A DNA stretch of 64,000 nucleotides, from assembly GCA_014529385.2 (NCBI GenBank), contig CM043967.1, positions 79,877,278 to 79,941,277 on the forward strand. The letters run 5' to 3'. Below, in pieces: positions 1 through 10,913 of this stretch (positions are counted from its first letter, which is position 1; each line of letters begins with the position of its first letter). A program made the translations under genes and the position numbers. The stretch is from Adiantum capillus-veneris. Taxonomy: Eukaryota; Streptophyta; Polypodiopsida; Polypodiales; Pteridaceae. A model generated the notes under the pieces. It made no database searches, was not told where the DNA came from, and saw only the letters and a list, made by a program, of their open reading frames with translations.

Positions 1-1580
1 GCAAGGCATAGTCAAGGTTGGTGATTCCTATGAGCTTGAAATTATTGGCATTGGTGATGTGAAGCGTCAAATGCATAATGGCATTACTTTTGTGTTGCAA
101 AATGTCAGACATGTGCCCAAGCTTACAAAGAGTTTTCTTTCAATAGGGCAATTGGATGACCTTGGTTACACTATAGTATTTGGTAATCGTTATTAGATGA
201 TCCACAAGAACAACCTTGTCATGATGAAAGGTGTAAAAATAAATACATATGCTCTATGTTTGTATCGAGTGTTGATGAACACTCTATATATGTTTTTGAG
301 CTACCGTCTATTGAGTTCTGGTATAGCCAGCTAGGACATATTATCCTGAAGGGAATGAGAACACTTCAATGTTTTGGCTACTTGCCTGAGTTAGATTAGA
401 CAAACTCTCCATTGTGTGAGCATTGTGTATATGGCAAACATACTAGGTTTACATCTTTGCAATTGAACAAGAAACTAAGCAAACCTCTAGACTTAGTGCA
501 TAGTGATTTGTGTGGTCAAATGCCACATAAGACTCTGGGGGGGGGGCAAACTACTTTCTCATGTTCATAGATGATTCTACCAGAAAGGTGTGGGTGTATA
601 TCCTTAAGGTTAAGGAATAAGTCTTTTCTACATCACCGGAAATTCCTTGCCATGGTTGAGAACCAATCAGGAAAAAATCTCAAAGCTTTTCACATGGACA
701 ATGGTGGAGAATATGTCTCCATGGAGTTCAAGGATTTTTGCAATTGAAGAGGCATTTGTAGGCAGTTTATTGGTTTGTACACACTTGCTCAGAATGGGAT
801 AGCTAAAGGAATGAATCAAATGATTCAAGAGAAATTTATCTCTATAATTTTTATGGAAAAACTTGCTCCATAGTTTTGGAGTTTTGGGGGGAAGATATTC
901 TGACAAGAGTGCACATTATCAATTGGTCACCTAGCTCTTCTTTGAATTTTAAGATTCTAGTGGAATTGTGGACTGGGAAAACGCAAAGCTATGAGCATTT
1001 ATGTGTGTTTGGCTGTGAGACATATGTACATGTGCCCAAAGAACTTTGTCGCAGGTTAGATCCCAGGTCACACAAATGCATTTTTATTGGCTATGGTGCA
1101 GATGGACATATGGGCTATTGTCTCTAGCACCCAGAATCCCACGAAGTCATTCAAAGCTCACAAGTCATTTTCAATGAATCAAAGATGTACAAGAAGATTA
1201 TTAAATAAATCGAGTACAAACGTGTTCGATTTGAGAATATAGCCTCTAAACCAACTCAGCTTAGTAGTGGCACCTAATCTTCAAGTGCAAGATACTACTA
1301 TTTCTCTAGAGAGAGTAGAGTCTAGAAATCAGGCACCAAGACGCTCTAAGAGAGTATCACGTGTGCCCGTGCAGTTTGAGCCGGCGGGTATACACCACAT
1401 TTTGGTCACTGATGCTGGAGATCCAACTTGCTACAAAGAAGCTATGCAGATGGATGATAGTGTTGAGTGGGAGAAGGTTGTGCAATTAGAATACAATTTG
1501 ATTGTGGCTAATGAGACATGGGATAAGGTTTACCTACCATAGGGCCTTGCAATTATGTATACAAGAAAAAGTATACAACA
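1..1580 (+). pseudogene. Copia-A pol, 5' part (protease end, integrase, RT start), broken
   Basis: Decayed Ty1/copia polyprotein, already inside pol at the window edge. In order: protease tail with NVRHVPKLTKSFLS (about 100-145); GAG-pre-integrase with a YSQLGH block and a CEHCVYGKH zinc-binding block (310-450); integrase core with LVHSDLCGQM (490-525), FIDDSTRKVWVY (about 565-600) and DNGGEYVSMEF (about 697-735); the integrase C-terminal block SHKCIFIGYGADGHMGY (1067-1120); and the start of RT with DPTCYKEAMQMDDS (about 1420-1460). Stops interrupt it near 196, 400 and 1127. A G-run at 537-546 marks a frameshift. The frame is cut at 1580 by Gypsy-1 and resumes at 10473. Integrase and RT would copy and insert the element; this copy cannot make them. 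Confidence 0.9.
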
Positions 1581-1585
1581 AAAGA
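1581..1585. repeat. Target-site duplication AAAGA, left of Gypsy-1
   Basis: AAAGA directly precedes the 5' LTR and recurs at 10468-10472 directly after the 3' LTR. The five-base duplication fixes both ends of Gypsy-1 and shows a single integrase-mediated insertion into Copia-A. Confidence 0.95.
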
Positions 1586-3149
1586 TGTCATAATAATCAA
1601 TATCTAATTCTCCTAAATTATTTTCTCATATTAAACTGATCATTTAATGTGGGGAAGTGCCAGGGGAGAAAAGGCTAGAATATTGGTTAAGCTAGCAGAC
1701 CGGCCATAGTAGGGATCCAAAGGGGGGGCCATCTGCAAAAGAGCCATGTGCAACAATGGGCTAAAAAGACCCTAAGGTTCAGCCCATTAAGACTTCCAAA
1801 ATGCTAAGGTTCCAAAATTCAAAGGTTGTGTCCAAAGGGTTAAAGATTAGGGGGAATTGGATACTTTGTGTGCTCTCCAAATTCAACACGTATCCCTACA
1901 TGCGAGGGGGCGAGCCCTTCTTCTAGGGGATGAGAGAGAAAGCCACACACACACACAGGCTCCCTTTACACAAAGGGAATGAGGGACACATGTCAGCTCC
2001 CTAGGCCAAATGCCCACAAGGTGTGCCCAGTTTCTATTGGATGACCCTTGAAGTGGACAAATGAGAATTAAGCTAGAGTAAATCTAGTTTAATTAATTTA
2101 AAAACATTTAATAAAAGAAACCAATGAGAATTAAGTCTCCTAGAAGACTATTGGGCTGTCTCACAAGGGGTCCAATGAGCATTCAGGAGCCCAATGGCTT
2201 GCCTGATTCCTATTGGCCAGGAGGCAAAGGGTTCCAATGAGAGTTTAGTTTAATTATTTAATTACCTAAAGCTCTCACAAAAGGGGAAAGGGGGACACAT
2301 GTCAGAAGGCTATCACTTATGCTGCTTAATAGTCATTGGCTTGACTTGGGGAGAGCCAATGAGGGCTCAGCAAGAGCAAATAGCAAGAGGGCTCGCCCAA
2401 GAGAGAGAGGGGGCTGATTTTTGCAAGGAATTATCACACACACACTCACACAATCTCATGTGTGAAGAAAGAGAAGACTATCTCTTCCCAAGCTTTAATG
2501 GAGAGCTCATCACCTACTCCAAGCTTGTGAGATAGAAGCCTACATCAACACACTCTTGGCATGTGGATGCAAATCCAACCAAGAGCCAAGCTTCAATGCA
2601 TGCTCATCTCCTCTACCAAGCTAATTACTAAGATAAGCTATGCTAATATGAGTGATTATGTGAGGAGATGTACATCTTTCTCGTAAGATACTCCTTCTTC
2701 CTCTCAATCTACTCTCATACCCTGCTAGCTCTCACCATCTTCGAAGGTGTGTGAGGTCTTGGGTCTGAGAACGGGGATAATTAAAGTTGTGTTTGTTAAG
2801 TGTTTTGCTTAGTGCATGAAGCTTTCCTCTTCATTGCACTAGCTAGTCTTGAAGGAACACAAAGAATTGTATTGTACAATGTCTCTCTTGATGGGAGAAA
2901 CCATAATACCAAGCCTTTTGGAGGAGGGACTGGCTCCATGCAAATCCGGTCCTCAACTGTTGTCAATAGCTTAATTTATCTCTCTTTTGAAAGTATTGTC
3001 GATGCTATCGAACTAGGTGTTATGCTTTTTGTTGCTCTCTCCACCCAAGCACTCTTGTAATTCTCATTAGGAATCTATTCTAATGAAATGCCCACTATGT
3101 TCATGCTCATTTCCGCTACACATAAGTTTTTGGACCATTAAATGTTACA
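1586..3149 (+). repeat. 5' LTR of Gypsy-1 (1564 bp)
   Basis: Begins TGTCATAATA, ends AATGTTACA, and matches 8881-10467 throughout with scattered substitutions. It should carry promoter, transcript start and polyadenylation signals, but I could not place a convincing TATA box. A stem GGACTGG, 12-base loop, CCGGTCC lies at 2937-2962; the same hairpin recurs in every LTR of this family. A 78-codon and an 86-codon open frame inside are chance. Confidence 0.95.
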
Positions 3150-3150
3150 T

Positions 3151-3162
3151 TGGTATCAGAGC
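3151..3162 (+). other. Primer binding site, initiator tRNA-Met type (Gypsy-1)
   Basis: TGGTATCAGAGC, one base after the 5' LTR, complements the 3' end of plant initiator tRNA-Met and primes minus-strand DNA synthesis. Confidence 0.95.
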
Positions 3163-3573
3163 TCAAGGTTTCTCTTTTCTTGCTCAAGAATGGAGGTCCT
3201 CAAGCTATCTACAAATGGTTGGAATTATTATTTTCCTGTGAGTAAGTAGAATAGGGATTTTTCAGCCTTGCAGTGCGGCTGCCTTCGTGCAGTTAACGGG
3301 GATCACCGCCGAGAGCTATGGTCTTAATAGAAGAGTCCTACGGGGCTTGCCTATGGATTAATGGCTTAACCACTATTGAGCTATTAGAAGCTTGACAGGA
3401 GCCGATGCTGTTTTGGTTTCGAAAGACCCTCTCTTCTATTCCTTGCAATAAATGGTATTCGAGCCGTGGGTACAGTAGCTTGAGTGCTTTTTCTAAAGGG
3501 GTAAAGAGGAGTAGCAACTAGGGCTTGAAGTGCCAAAGTACACCTAAAAAGTTTACACCTAAAGGTTGTTAGA
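3163..3573 (+). other. Untranslated leader of Gypsy-1
   Basis: About 410 bases between primer site and gag ATG with no coding frame. It contains a GC-rich patch (about 3265-3320) and shares scattered words with the Gypsy-3 leader (62605-62964), such as CCACGGCTCGAA on one strand and its complement-like TTCGAGCCGTGG here. A packaging signal would be expected in this part but cannot be identified. Confidence 0.7.
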
Positions 3574-5150
3574 ATGGCTGACAATAGTAAGGAGAGTGAA
3601 ATTAATGTTGATAACTTTGATTTTGCTCATGAGCAAGCTACTAATGATGCTTCAATGCTTGTTTGCTATCTTGTTACTAGGCTTCAACAAGCCATGGGCA
3701 ATCCGTCTCTCCAAAGTGAAGTGCAACGGCAACTCCGTGCTCACGGGATTCTCCAAGCTCATCACCATGACAAGAGAACACCTAGGAAGCCTCCTTGTGA
3801 GACTACCAAAAGAGATATCTCTCCGATTCGGGAAGAAGAAGAGAATCCATATGAAGGGCTCAAGAATTTACTTCTTGATGATGCATCTCCTTCCCAAAGG
3901 AGAACTCAAGAGCCTCCACCGAAGGGACAAGAAAGAAGCGAGTCTCCCGCCACCTCAGTGGAGATGGCTCCACGAAGACGGCGGGCTAAACGCTCTCCAT
4001 CACCACCAAAGCGGACAAGACCATCACACTCTTCTCCACGCCATAATTCAAAGAGGGATGATAAAAAGCAAGAGAAGAAAAAGGCGAGAAAGAGGACACC
4101 CTCTTCTCCATCTTCTTCATCCTCTTCCTCTTATGAAAGCTATGGTGAAGACAACGAAGATCAAGACAAGAAAAAGGCGAGAAAGAGGTCACCCTCTTCT
4201 CCACCTTCTTCAAATTCTTCACCTTCTGAAGAAAGTGATGGTGCAACCTTTGAACCATCAAAAAGAAGAGGCCATAGGAAATCCTATGCCGCATGGAAGA
4301 GGTCGTCCAAGATGAAGAAATTCAAAGAGGGAGGGAAGAGCATCTCTTTCCTTACCTATGATGGTACCTTTGGTGCTACAGACAAAGTTTTGGCCTTTAT
4401 CCAACAGTTCGATGTGGCGTTTGGAGATGAGGGCTTCACAGAGTCCTCTAAGCTATGCCATGTAGCTATGCACTTTTAAAAGTCTGCCAGGCAATGGTGG
4501 TCTAGCCTACGAGCCAATGATGAAGCTCCATGAACATGGAAAGCTTTAAGAGCTTCCATTATGAAGCAGTTTTTGGCCACCGATGCCAAAGACAAAGTAC
4601 TCACTGAATGGCGAAGCTTAAATCTCTCTCCCAATGAATCCATCCACAAATATGTAGACAAGTTTTGGGACTTACAACTCAAAGCCACTGTCTTCAAAAA
4701 GTTGGATTTTGGAGAGCAAAAGCAACAATTTTGTGCGGGCTTAATCGAAGAAATGGCGGAGTATGTCAACTCCCAAAGGCCATGTACCATATCGGCGGTA
4801 ATACACCATACTATGGTGGCCTCTCAAATCAATTTCCAAATGGGGGCTAAAAGAAATAATAAGCCCCTGGAAAACAAGGGTTCCAATGAGCCTAAGGGGA
4901 AGGACAATGTCCAAAAGTCTCCTAAGGGCAACTCCAACAAAGCTAAAGAGAAGGGAGTTTACAAAGGTAAGAATAAACTCTCTCCTGAAGAGCTTGAGCG
5001 TTATCGTAAGGATAACCGGTGTTTCAAGTGCGGCGAACAAGGGCATGCGTACCGCGCTTGTCCCCAAAAGAACAACCGCCAAGATCCTCCTAGAGCTTCC
5101 TTGGTTGAAATCCAAGAGGAGGAGACTCACCAAACTCACCACAAAGGATC
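3574..5150 (+). pseudogene. Gypsy-1 gag with an SR-like region and CCHC zinc knuckle
   Basis: Capsid precursor that would package element RNA. The ATG at 3574 (MADNSKESE) is chosen because the frame matches Gypsy-3 gag from there. Order: an N-terminal segment; an Arg/Ser/Pro-rich stretch at about codons 131-224 (3966-4245) with KRSPSPPKR and KKARKR-SPSSPP, in which the unit KKARKR(S/T)PSSP occurs twice; a conserved capsid part (SISFLTYDGTFGATDKVL onward); and the knuckle CFKCGEQGHAYRAC (about 5023-5064) that binds RNA. TAA at 4477-4479 replaces a Gln codon and TGA at 4531-4533 replaces a Lys, judged against Gypsy-3. No stop or frameshift separates gag from pol in the ancestral frame, so a single polyprotein is likely. 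Confidence 0.93.
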
Positions 5151-8100
5151 TCCTCTATGCCATGCTTGGGGAAAGGTAAGAGAACATGATGCTTTTATTC
5201 TCTTTGACCCTGGTTCTACTCACAATTTTATATCTATAGAGTTGGCCACCAAGCTAGGCATACAATCCTACGAGATGGGAGATGTCCTACCCGCAGACAG
5301 TGCCTTCAAGGGGCAAGAAGCTTCAGTCACTCCCTTAATTGGGAAATTGAGGCTTCATGTCCAAGGCTATGTGGACAAACAGGACTTCTTTATCTCTCCT
5401 CTCAAGCATGAGGATGTAATCCTAGGGGCACCATGGTTTGACCGCCTGGCTGCCGATGTTAAATTTCTTGAAAGGAGAATCTCCTTTAAGTTCAGGGAAA
5501 AAGACATGTATATAGATGCTAAGGAAATGGGTAACACTATCCCCATTGTACATACACCAGCTTTCAACAAGTCAATAAAGAGCTCTATTTCCGTGTACAT
5601 GATTTTTGTTAAAGATTCTCAAAATGAACCTAATGCTTTAGCAAAAGAAAATAAAAGCAACCAAAAGGAATTAGAGTTATCCAATTTTCTCAAGGGGTTT
5701 CAAGATGTTTTTATTGACGACATCCCTTGTGAGCTACCTCCTAAACGAGGTAATGATGACCATGCAATCGAACTTCTTCCAGGAAGTTCACCGCCTAACA
5801 AACCTCCTTATAGAGTTTCTCAAGCTCAACAAGAGGAGATTATGCGGCAAGTGCATGAGTTAGTTGAGAAGGGTATGGTTAGGCCAAGCTCATCTCCATT
5901 TTGCTCACCTGTGCTATTAGTGCAAAAGAAAGACGGCACATATCGTATGTGTGTCGACTATAGAGCACTAAATAGGATCACATCAAGAATAGGTTTCCCG
6001 TTCCACGGGTAGAAGACCTATTTGATAAGCTACAAGGATCGACCTACTTCAATAGGATTGACCAGTAAAAAGTGGCTATCATCAAATAAGGATAGTTGAT
6101 CAAGACATTGTAAAGACTGCATTTCGCACCACATTTGGTCTTTACGAATACATTGTCATGCCTTTTGTCTTGACCAATGAACCAACCACATTCAACCACT
6201 TGATGGAGAAACTGTTCAGGCCTCATCGAACCTTCACTGGAGTGTTCTTTGATGATATTATCATCTACTCTAATTCATTGGAGGAACACAAGCAACACCT
6301 CCAGGTAATATTTCAAGTTTTAAGAGAGAATAAACTTTATGTTAATCAAAAGAAAAGTGAATTTTTCTTGCAAGAGATTCAGTATTTAGGTCATATTATC
6401 TCTCAAGATGGCATCCAAATGGATCCATGTAAGTTAGAGGTAATAAAAGGATGGCCTAAACCAAGGAATCTTCATGAACTAAGAAGCTTTATAGGTATGT
6501 GTGCATACTATAGATGCTTCATAGAAAAGTTCTCACAAATTGTGGGACCATTACATGACCTAACAAAGAAAAGAGTTAGGTATACATGGTCTGCTAAGGA
6601 GAACAATTCTTTCGAAAAGCTTAAAGAAAAGCTTATCTCTCAACCTATGCTTACACTACCGGATCGCTCAAAACCATTTGAGGTCCAATGTGATGCTTGT
6701 GGTGATTGCCTTGGATCTGTTTTACTCCAAGAAGGCCATGCTATAGGCTATGAGAGTCGAAGGCTTGACCCTGTTGAGCAAGCTGTAGGCATATATAAAA
6801 AGGAACTCCTTGCAGTTCTACATGCCTTAGACTCATGGAAGCACTATTTATTGGGGACTCCTTTCATTTTGCGAACGGATCACCAAAGTCTTAAGTACTT
6901 CATGACACAGACCAAGCTCTCCGACAAACAAATGAGGTGGGAAAATTTCCTTTTGCAATTTCATTTTCATATCGCTCACATTGCTGGCAAGCATAATCAA
7001 GTAGCTGATGCACTCTCAAGACGGCCGAGAGTGAATGCGGTTTCCATAGCAACTCACAATGATCTATCTTCAATGATAGAGGAGTACGCTATTGATCCCG
7101 ATTTTAGAGATGTGATTTCAGCCCTTGCATTAGGGAAGAAAGAAGAACCATTTACTTTACAAGATGGTTATCTTCTCTATGGCAATAGACTATGCGTTAC
7201 TAACTCACTACGTGAGAAAGTAATGTATGAATCTCATGCTCCACCTTATGCGGGGCATAGAGGGATTCAGTCTACCTTAAAGGAAATTGAAACATATTTC
7301 TATTGGCCTACCATGAAAGTGAACATACAAGAGTATGTTTCTAAATGTGTGGTATGCCAAAAGACAAAATTTGATAGAGGGAAGCAACTCGGATTGCTTC
7401 AACCCTTGCCAATCCCTAATTCACCATGGGAGAGCATATCCATGGATTTTATCTTTGGATTGCCTAAGTCTATCCATGGGAATACGGGAATATGGACGAT
7501 AGTAGACAGGTTCAGTAAACAAGCTCATTTTATACCTGTCAAAAAGACTATCAAAGCCCATCAAATGGCAACCCTCTTTATTTCACAAATTTTGAAGTAT
7601 TATGGCTTGCCAATGTCCATAGTGTCGGATAGAGATCCTAGAATGACCAATAATTTCTGGAAGGGTCTCTTTGAGAATTTAGGGACAAGGCTAAACTTCT
7701 CTTCGGCCTATCATCCACAAACGGATGGCCAAAGTGAAATAGCTAACCTAACCATTCTCGATCTACTAAAAGCCTATGTAACGGAAGTAGATCAAAGATC
7801 CCAATGGGAGAAGTACTTACCGTTAGTGGAGTATGCTTACAATAACACTGTACATACTTCGACGGGAAAAGCACCTTTCGAGGTAATTGAGGGAAGATCA
7901 AAAAGTCCCTTGCTACTTAAGGTACATGGGAAGATCTTCGCTGCAGATGAGTATAGCTGAGACCTACAAGAATCTTTCCAAAAGATTAAGGATGCTATCT
8001 CTATCTCACAGCAAAGGCAAAAGGCTGCTGCTGACAAGCACAGAAGAGCCCAAGCCTTTAAAGAAAATGATTGGGTCTTGTTAAAGTTTACCAAGGCTCG

Positions 8101-8521
8101 ATTAAGGCACACGACGGGCAAGAATCCTACGGGCCACCAAAAGTACTATGCTAAGCTAGCAAAAAGGTACTATGGTCCCTTCCAGATTCTAAGGCCAATC
8201 AATGAAATGGCCTATCAACTCAGGTTGCCCAATCACTGGCTCATACACAATGCTTTCCATGTGAGCCTATTAAAGCCTTACAAAGGAGAGCCACCTCAAG
8301 AACCAGCTATTGAAGACCCGCCGGAGATCGAGGACCAAGAGGAGGTGCCGAAGCCCGAGTCCATTCTCCGACATGAAGACAAGGTGCTAAGAGGTGGTAA
8401 GACTATCCGACGATATCTTATTAAGTTTAAGAATTATCCTTTTGAAGATGCTAGATGGATGCAAGGCATACAATTAAAGGATAACCTAAACCTTGTCAAT
8501 GCTTACAATGCTTCCCAATGA
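5151..8521 (+). pseudogene. Gypsy-1 pol: protease, RT, RNase H, integrase, chromodomain
   Basis: Enzymatic half of the polyprotein. Aspartic protease with LFDPGSTHNFIS (about 5197-5235). RT from about 5830 with VLLVQKKDGTYRMCVDYR and catalytic FFDDIIIYS (about 6247-6270). RNase H (about 6680-7020) with HALDSWKHYLLG and RTDHQSLKYF. Integrase with the H-H-C-C zinc module (about 7225-7360: HAPPYAGHRG, CVVCQKT) and a D-D-E core (MDFIFGLPKS, SDRDPRM, HPQTDGQSE). C-terminal chromodomain (about 8370-8470, RRYLIKFKNYPFEDARWM), which in chromoviruses directs insertion to chromatin. One base is lost near 5985 and two gained near 6065, moving the frame. TGA at 7958-7960 replaces an Arg codon found in Gypsy-3. 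Not functional as read. Confidence 0.94.
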
Positions 8522-8880
8522 GTAAGCAAATGTACAAAATGTTAAAAATGAACAAAGTTTTTGTCTTATAACACTTTCTTTTTCTTTATTGTGCACAAAA
8601 ATGAAGTAGTATGCATGCTTAGATCAAGTTTGCAGAGACGACGTCTCCCAAACACCAAGTAGAGCTTGTCACTCTACTATGGAAGATTGATAGGACTAAT
8701 GTGCAGACATGCTTGCGGAAGCCTAAGGCTCTCAAGCGCCAAATGGACTAGTCATCCATTGTGGAATGATGTCGTAGGGTAACATAGGGATCCTCTACCC
8801 GCTAAGAAAAGCACTCATGAATATGCTTTATCTTCTCTACACCATAGTAGAGGACGACTATGATTTCAAGACAGAGGTAA
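8522..8880 (+). other. 3' untranslated region and polypurine tract of Gypsy-1
   Basis: About 360 bases with no gene between the pol stop and the 3' LTR, matching 57425-57783 of Gypsy-3 in reverse. The purine-rich CAAGACAGAGGTAA at 8867-8880 abuts the LTR and would prime plus-strand synthesis; the Gypsy-3 version is AAGAGAGAGGTAA. Confidence 0.8.
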
Positions 8881-10467
8881 TGTCATAATAATCAATATCT
8901 AATTATCCTAAATGATTTTCTCATATTAAACTCATCATTTAATGTGGGGAAGTGCCAGGGGAGAAAAGGCTAGAATATTGGTTAAGCTAGCAAACCGGCC
9001 ACATTAGGGATCCAAAGGAGGGAAAATAGGGATCCAAAGGGGGGGCCATCTGCAAAAGATCCATGTGCAACAATGGGCTAAAAAGACCCTAAGGTTCAGC
9101 CCATTAAGACTTCCAAAATGCTAAGGTTCCAAAATTCAAAGGTTGTGTCCAAAGGGTTAAAGCTTAGGGGGAATTGGATGCTTTGTGTGCTCTCCAAATT
9201 CAACACATATCCCTACATGGGAGGGGGCGAGCCCTTCTTATAGGGGATGAGAGAGAAATCCACACACACACACAGGCTCCCTTTACACAAAGGGAATGAG
9301 GGACACATGTCAGCTCCCTAGGCCAGATGCCCACAAGGTGTGCCCAGTTTCTATTGGATGACCCTTGAAGTGGACCAATGAGAATTAAGCTAGAGTAAAT
9401 CTAATTTAATTAATTTAAAAACATTTACTAAAAGAAACCAATGAGAATTAAGTCTCCTAGAAGACTATTGGGCAGTCTCACAAGGGGTCCAATGAGAATT
9501 CAGGAGCCCAATGGCTTGCCTGATTCCTATTGGCCAGGAGGCAAAGGGGTCCAATGAGAGTTTAGTTTAATTATTTAATTACCTCAAGCTCTCACAAAAG
9601 GGGAAAGGGGGACACATGTCAGAAGGCTATCACTTATGCTGCTTAATAGTCATTGGCTTGACTTGGGGAGAGCCAATGAGGGCTCAGCAAGAGCAAATAG
9701 CAAGAGGGCTCGCCCAAGAGAGAGAGGGGGCTGATTTTTGCAAGGCATTATCACACACACACACACTCACACAATCTCATGTGTGAAGAAAGAGAAGACT
9801 ATCTCTTCCCAAGCTTCAATGGAGAGCTCATCACCTACTCCAAGCTTGTGAGATAGAAGCCTACATCAACACACTCTTGGCATGTGGATGCAAATCCAAC
9901 CAAGAGCCAAGCTTCAATGCATGCTCATCTCCTCTACCAAGCTAATTACTAAGCTAAGCTATGCTAATACGAGTGATTATGTGAGGAGATGTACATCTTT
10001 CTCGTAAGATACTCCTTCCTCTCAATCTACTCTCATACCCTGCTAGCTCTCACCATCTTCGAAGGTGTGTGAGGTCTTGGGTATGAGAACGGGGATAATT
10101 AAAGTTGTGTTTGTTAAGTGTTTTGCTTAGTGCATGAAGCTTTCGTCTTCATTGCACTAGCTAGTCTTGAAGTAACACAAAGAATTGTACTGTACAATGT
10201 CTCTCTTGATGGGAGAAACCATAATACAAAGCCTTTTGGAGGGGGGACCGGCTCCATGCAAATCCGGTCCTCAACTATTGTCAATAGCTTAACTTCTCTC
10301 TCTTTTGAAAGTATTGTCAATGCTATCTAACTAGGTGTTATGCTTTTTGTTGCTCTCTCCACCCAAGCACTCTTGTAATTCTCATTAGGAATCTATTCTA
10401 ATGAAATGCCCACTATGTTCATGCTCATTTCTGCTACACATAAGTTTTTAGACCATTAAATGTTACA
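8881..10467 (+). repeat. 3' LTR of Gypsy-1 (1587 bp)
   Basis: Begins TGTCATAATA, ends AATGTTACA. It is 23 bases longer than the 5' LTR, mainly through a short local duplication near 9005-9035 where GGGATCCAAAG appears twice. The conserved hairpin GGACCGG, 12 bases, CCGGTCC lies at 10245-10270 and is perfect here. Confidence 0.95.
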
Positions 10468-10472
10468 AAAGA
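10468..10472. repeat. Target-site duplication AAAGA, right of Gypsy-1
   Basis: Partner of 1581-1585. The Copia-A RT frame resumes immediately after it. Confidence 0.95.
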
Positions 10473-10689
10473 TCCTGTGCCTAGGTACAAGTCTCCTCTA
10501 GTTGCCAAGGGTTTCAAGCAACAAAAAGGTGTGGATTTGGATGAGATTTTTTCTCTAGTAGTCAAGAGGACTACACTTCGCACCATGCTTGGCTTGGTTG
10601 CTACCTAGGACATGGAACTTGTCCAAATGGAAGTGAAAACAACATTTCTTCACGGGGATCTAGATGAGGCACTCTATGGCCTCAAGCAA
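10473..10689 (+). pseudogene. Copia-A RT fragment between two insertions
   Basis: Continues Copia-A after Gypsy-1: VPRYKSPLVAKGFKQQKGVD, then RTTLRTMLGLVAT, a stop near 10608, METELVQ-like text, and TTFLHGDLDEALYGLKQ. The segment normally found between HGDLD and the YGLKQ motif is missing, so an internal deletion of roughly 30 codons is inferred. AGCAA at 10685-10689 is the target duplicated by the solo LTR that follows. Confidence 0.88.
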
Positions 10690-10835
10690 TGTAATGGAAA
10701 TGGCCTATGAACTTAGAGAATAGCAGAATTAAGAGAATTAGAGTGAGCAACTTTGAGAGCATAGATGGTGGACTTAATTTGTAGTAGCAACTTAATCATA
10801 ACACTTAATTAACTAGGCATGAGCAATACCTTTGT

Positions 10836-10913
<78 letters not shown>

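Larger units (their letters stand above)
1586..10467 (+). mobile_element. Gypsy-1, full-length chromovirus (Ty3/gypsy), 8.9 kb
   Basis: Complete element with 5' LTR 1586-3149, tRNA-Met primer site, leader, gag-pol, 3' untranslated region, polypurine tract and 3' LTR 8881-10467, bounded by AAAGA duplications. LTRs start TGTCATAATA and end TGTTACA. A chromodomain at the polyprotein end places it among the chromoviruses (established family knowledge); the exact clade is not certain. The coding region has at least three nonsense codons and two frameshifts, so it is defective. It shares a family with Gypsy-3 (55871 onward) and the solo LTR at 10690-12621: the primer site, tract, leader words and protein are closely alike. 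Confidence 0.96.

Noticed and set aside
2299-3060. Open frames of 78 and 86 codons in the Gypsy-1 5' LTR.
   Set aside because: They lie in LTR sequence; the 3' LTR version is altered or shorter, and no domain is visible.
3566-4315. 249-codon open frame overlapping Gypsy-1 gag in another frame, and a 102-codon minus-strand frame over the same place.
   Set aside because: Both are shadows of the low-complexity Arg/Ser-rich gag sequence; Gypsy-3 has no matching long frame.
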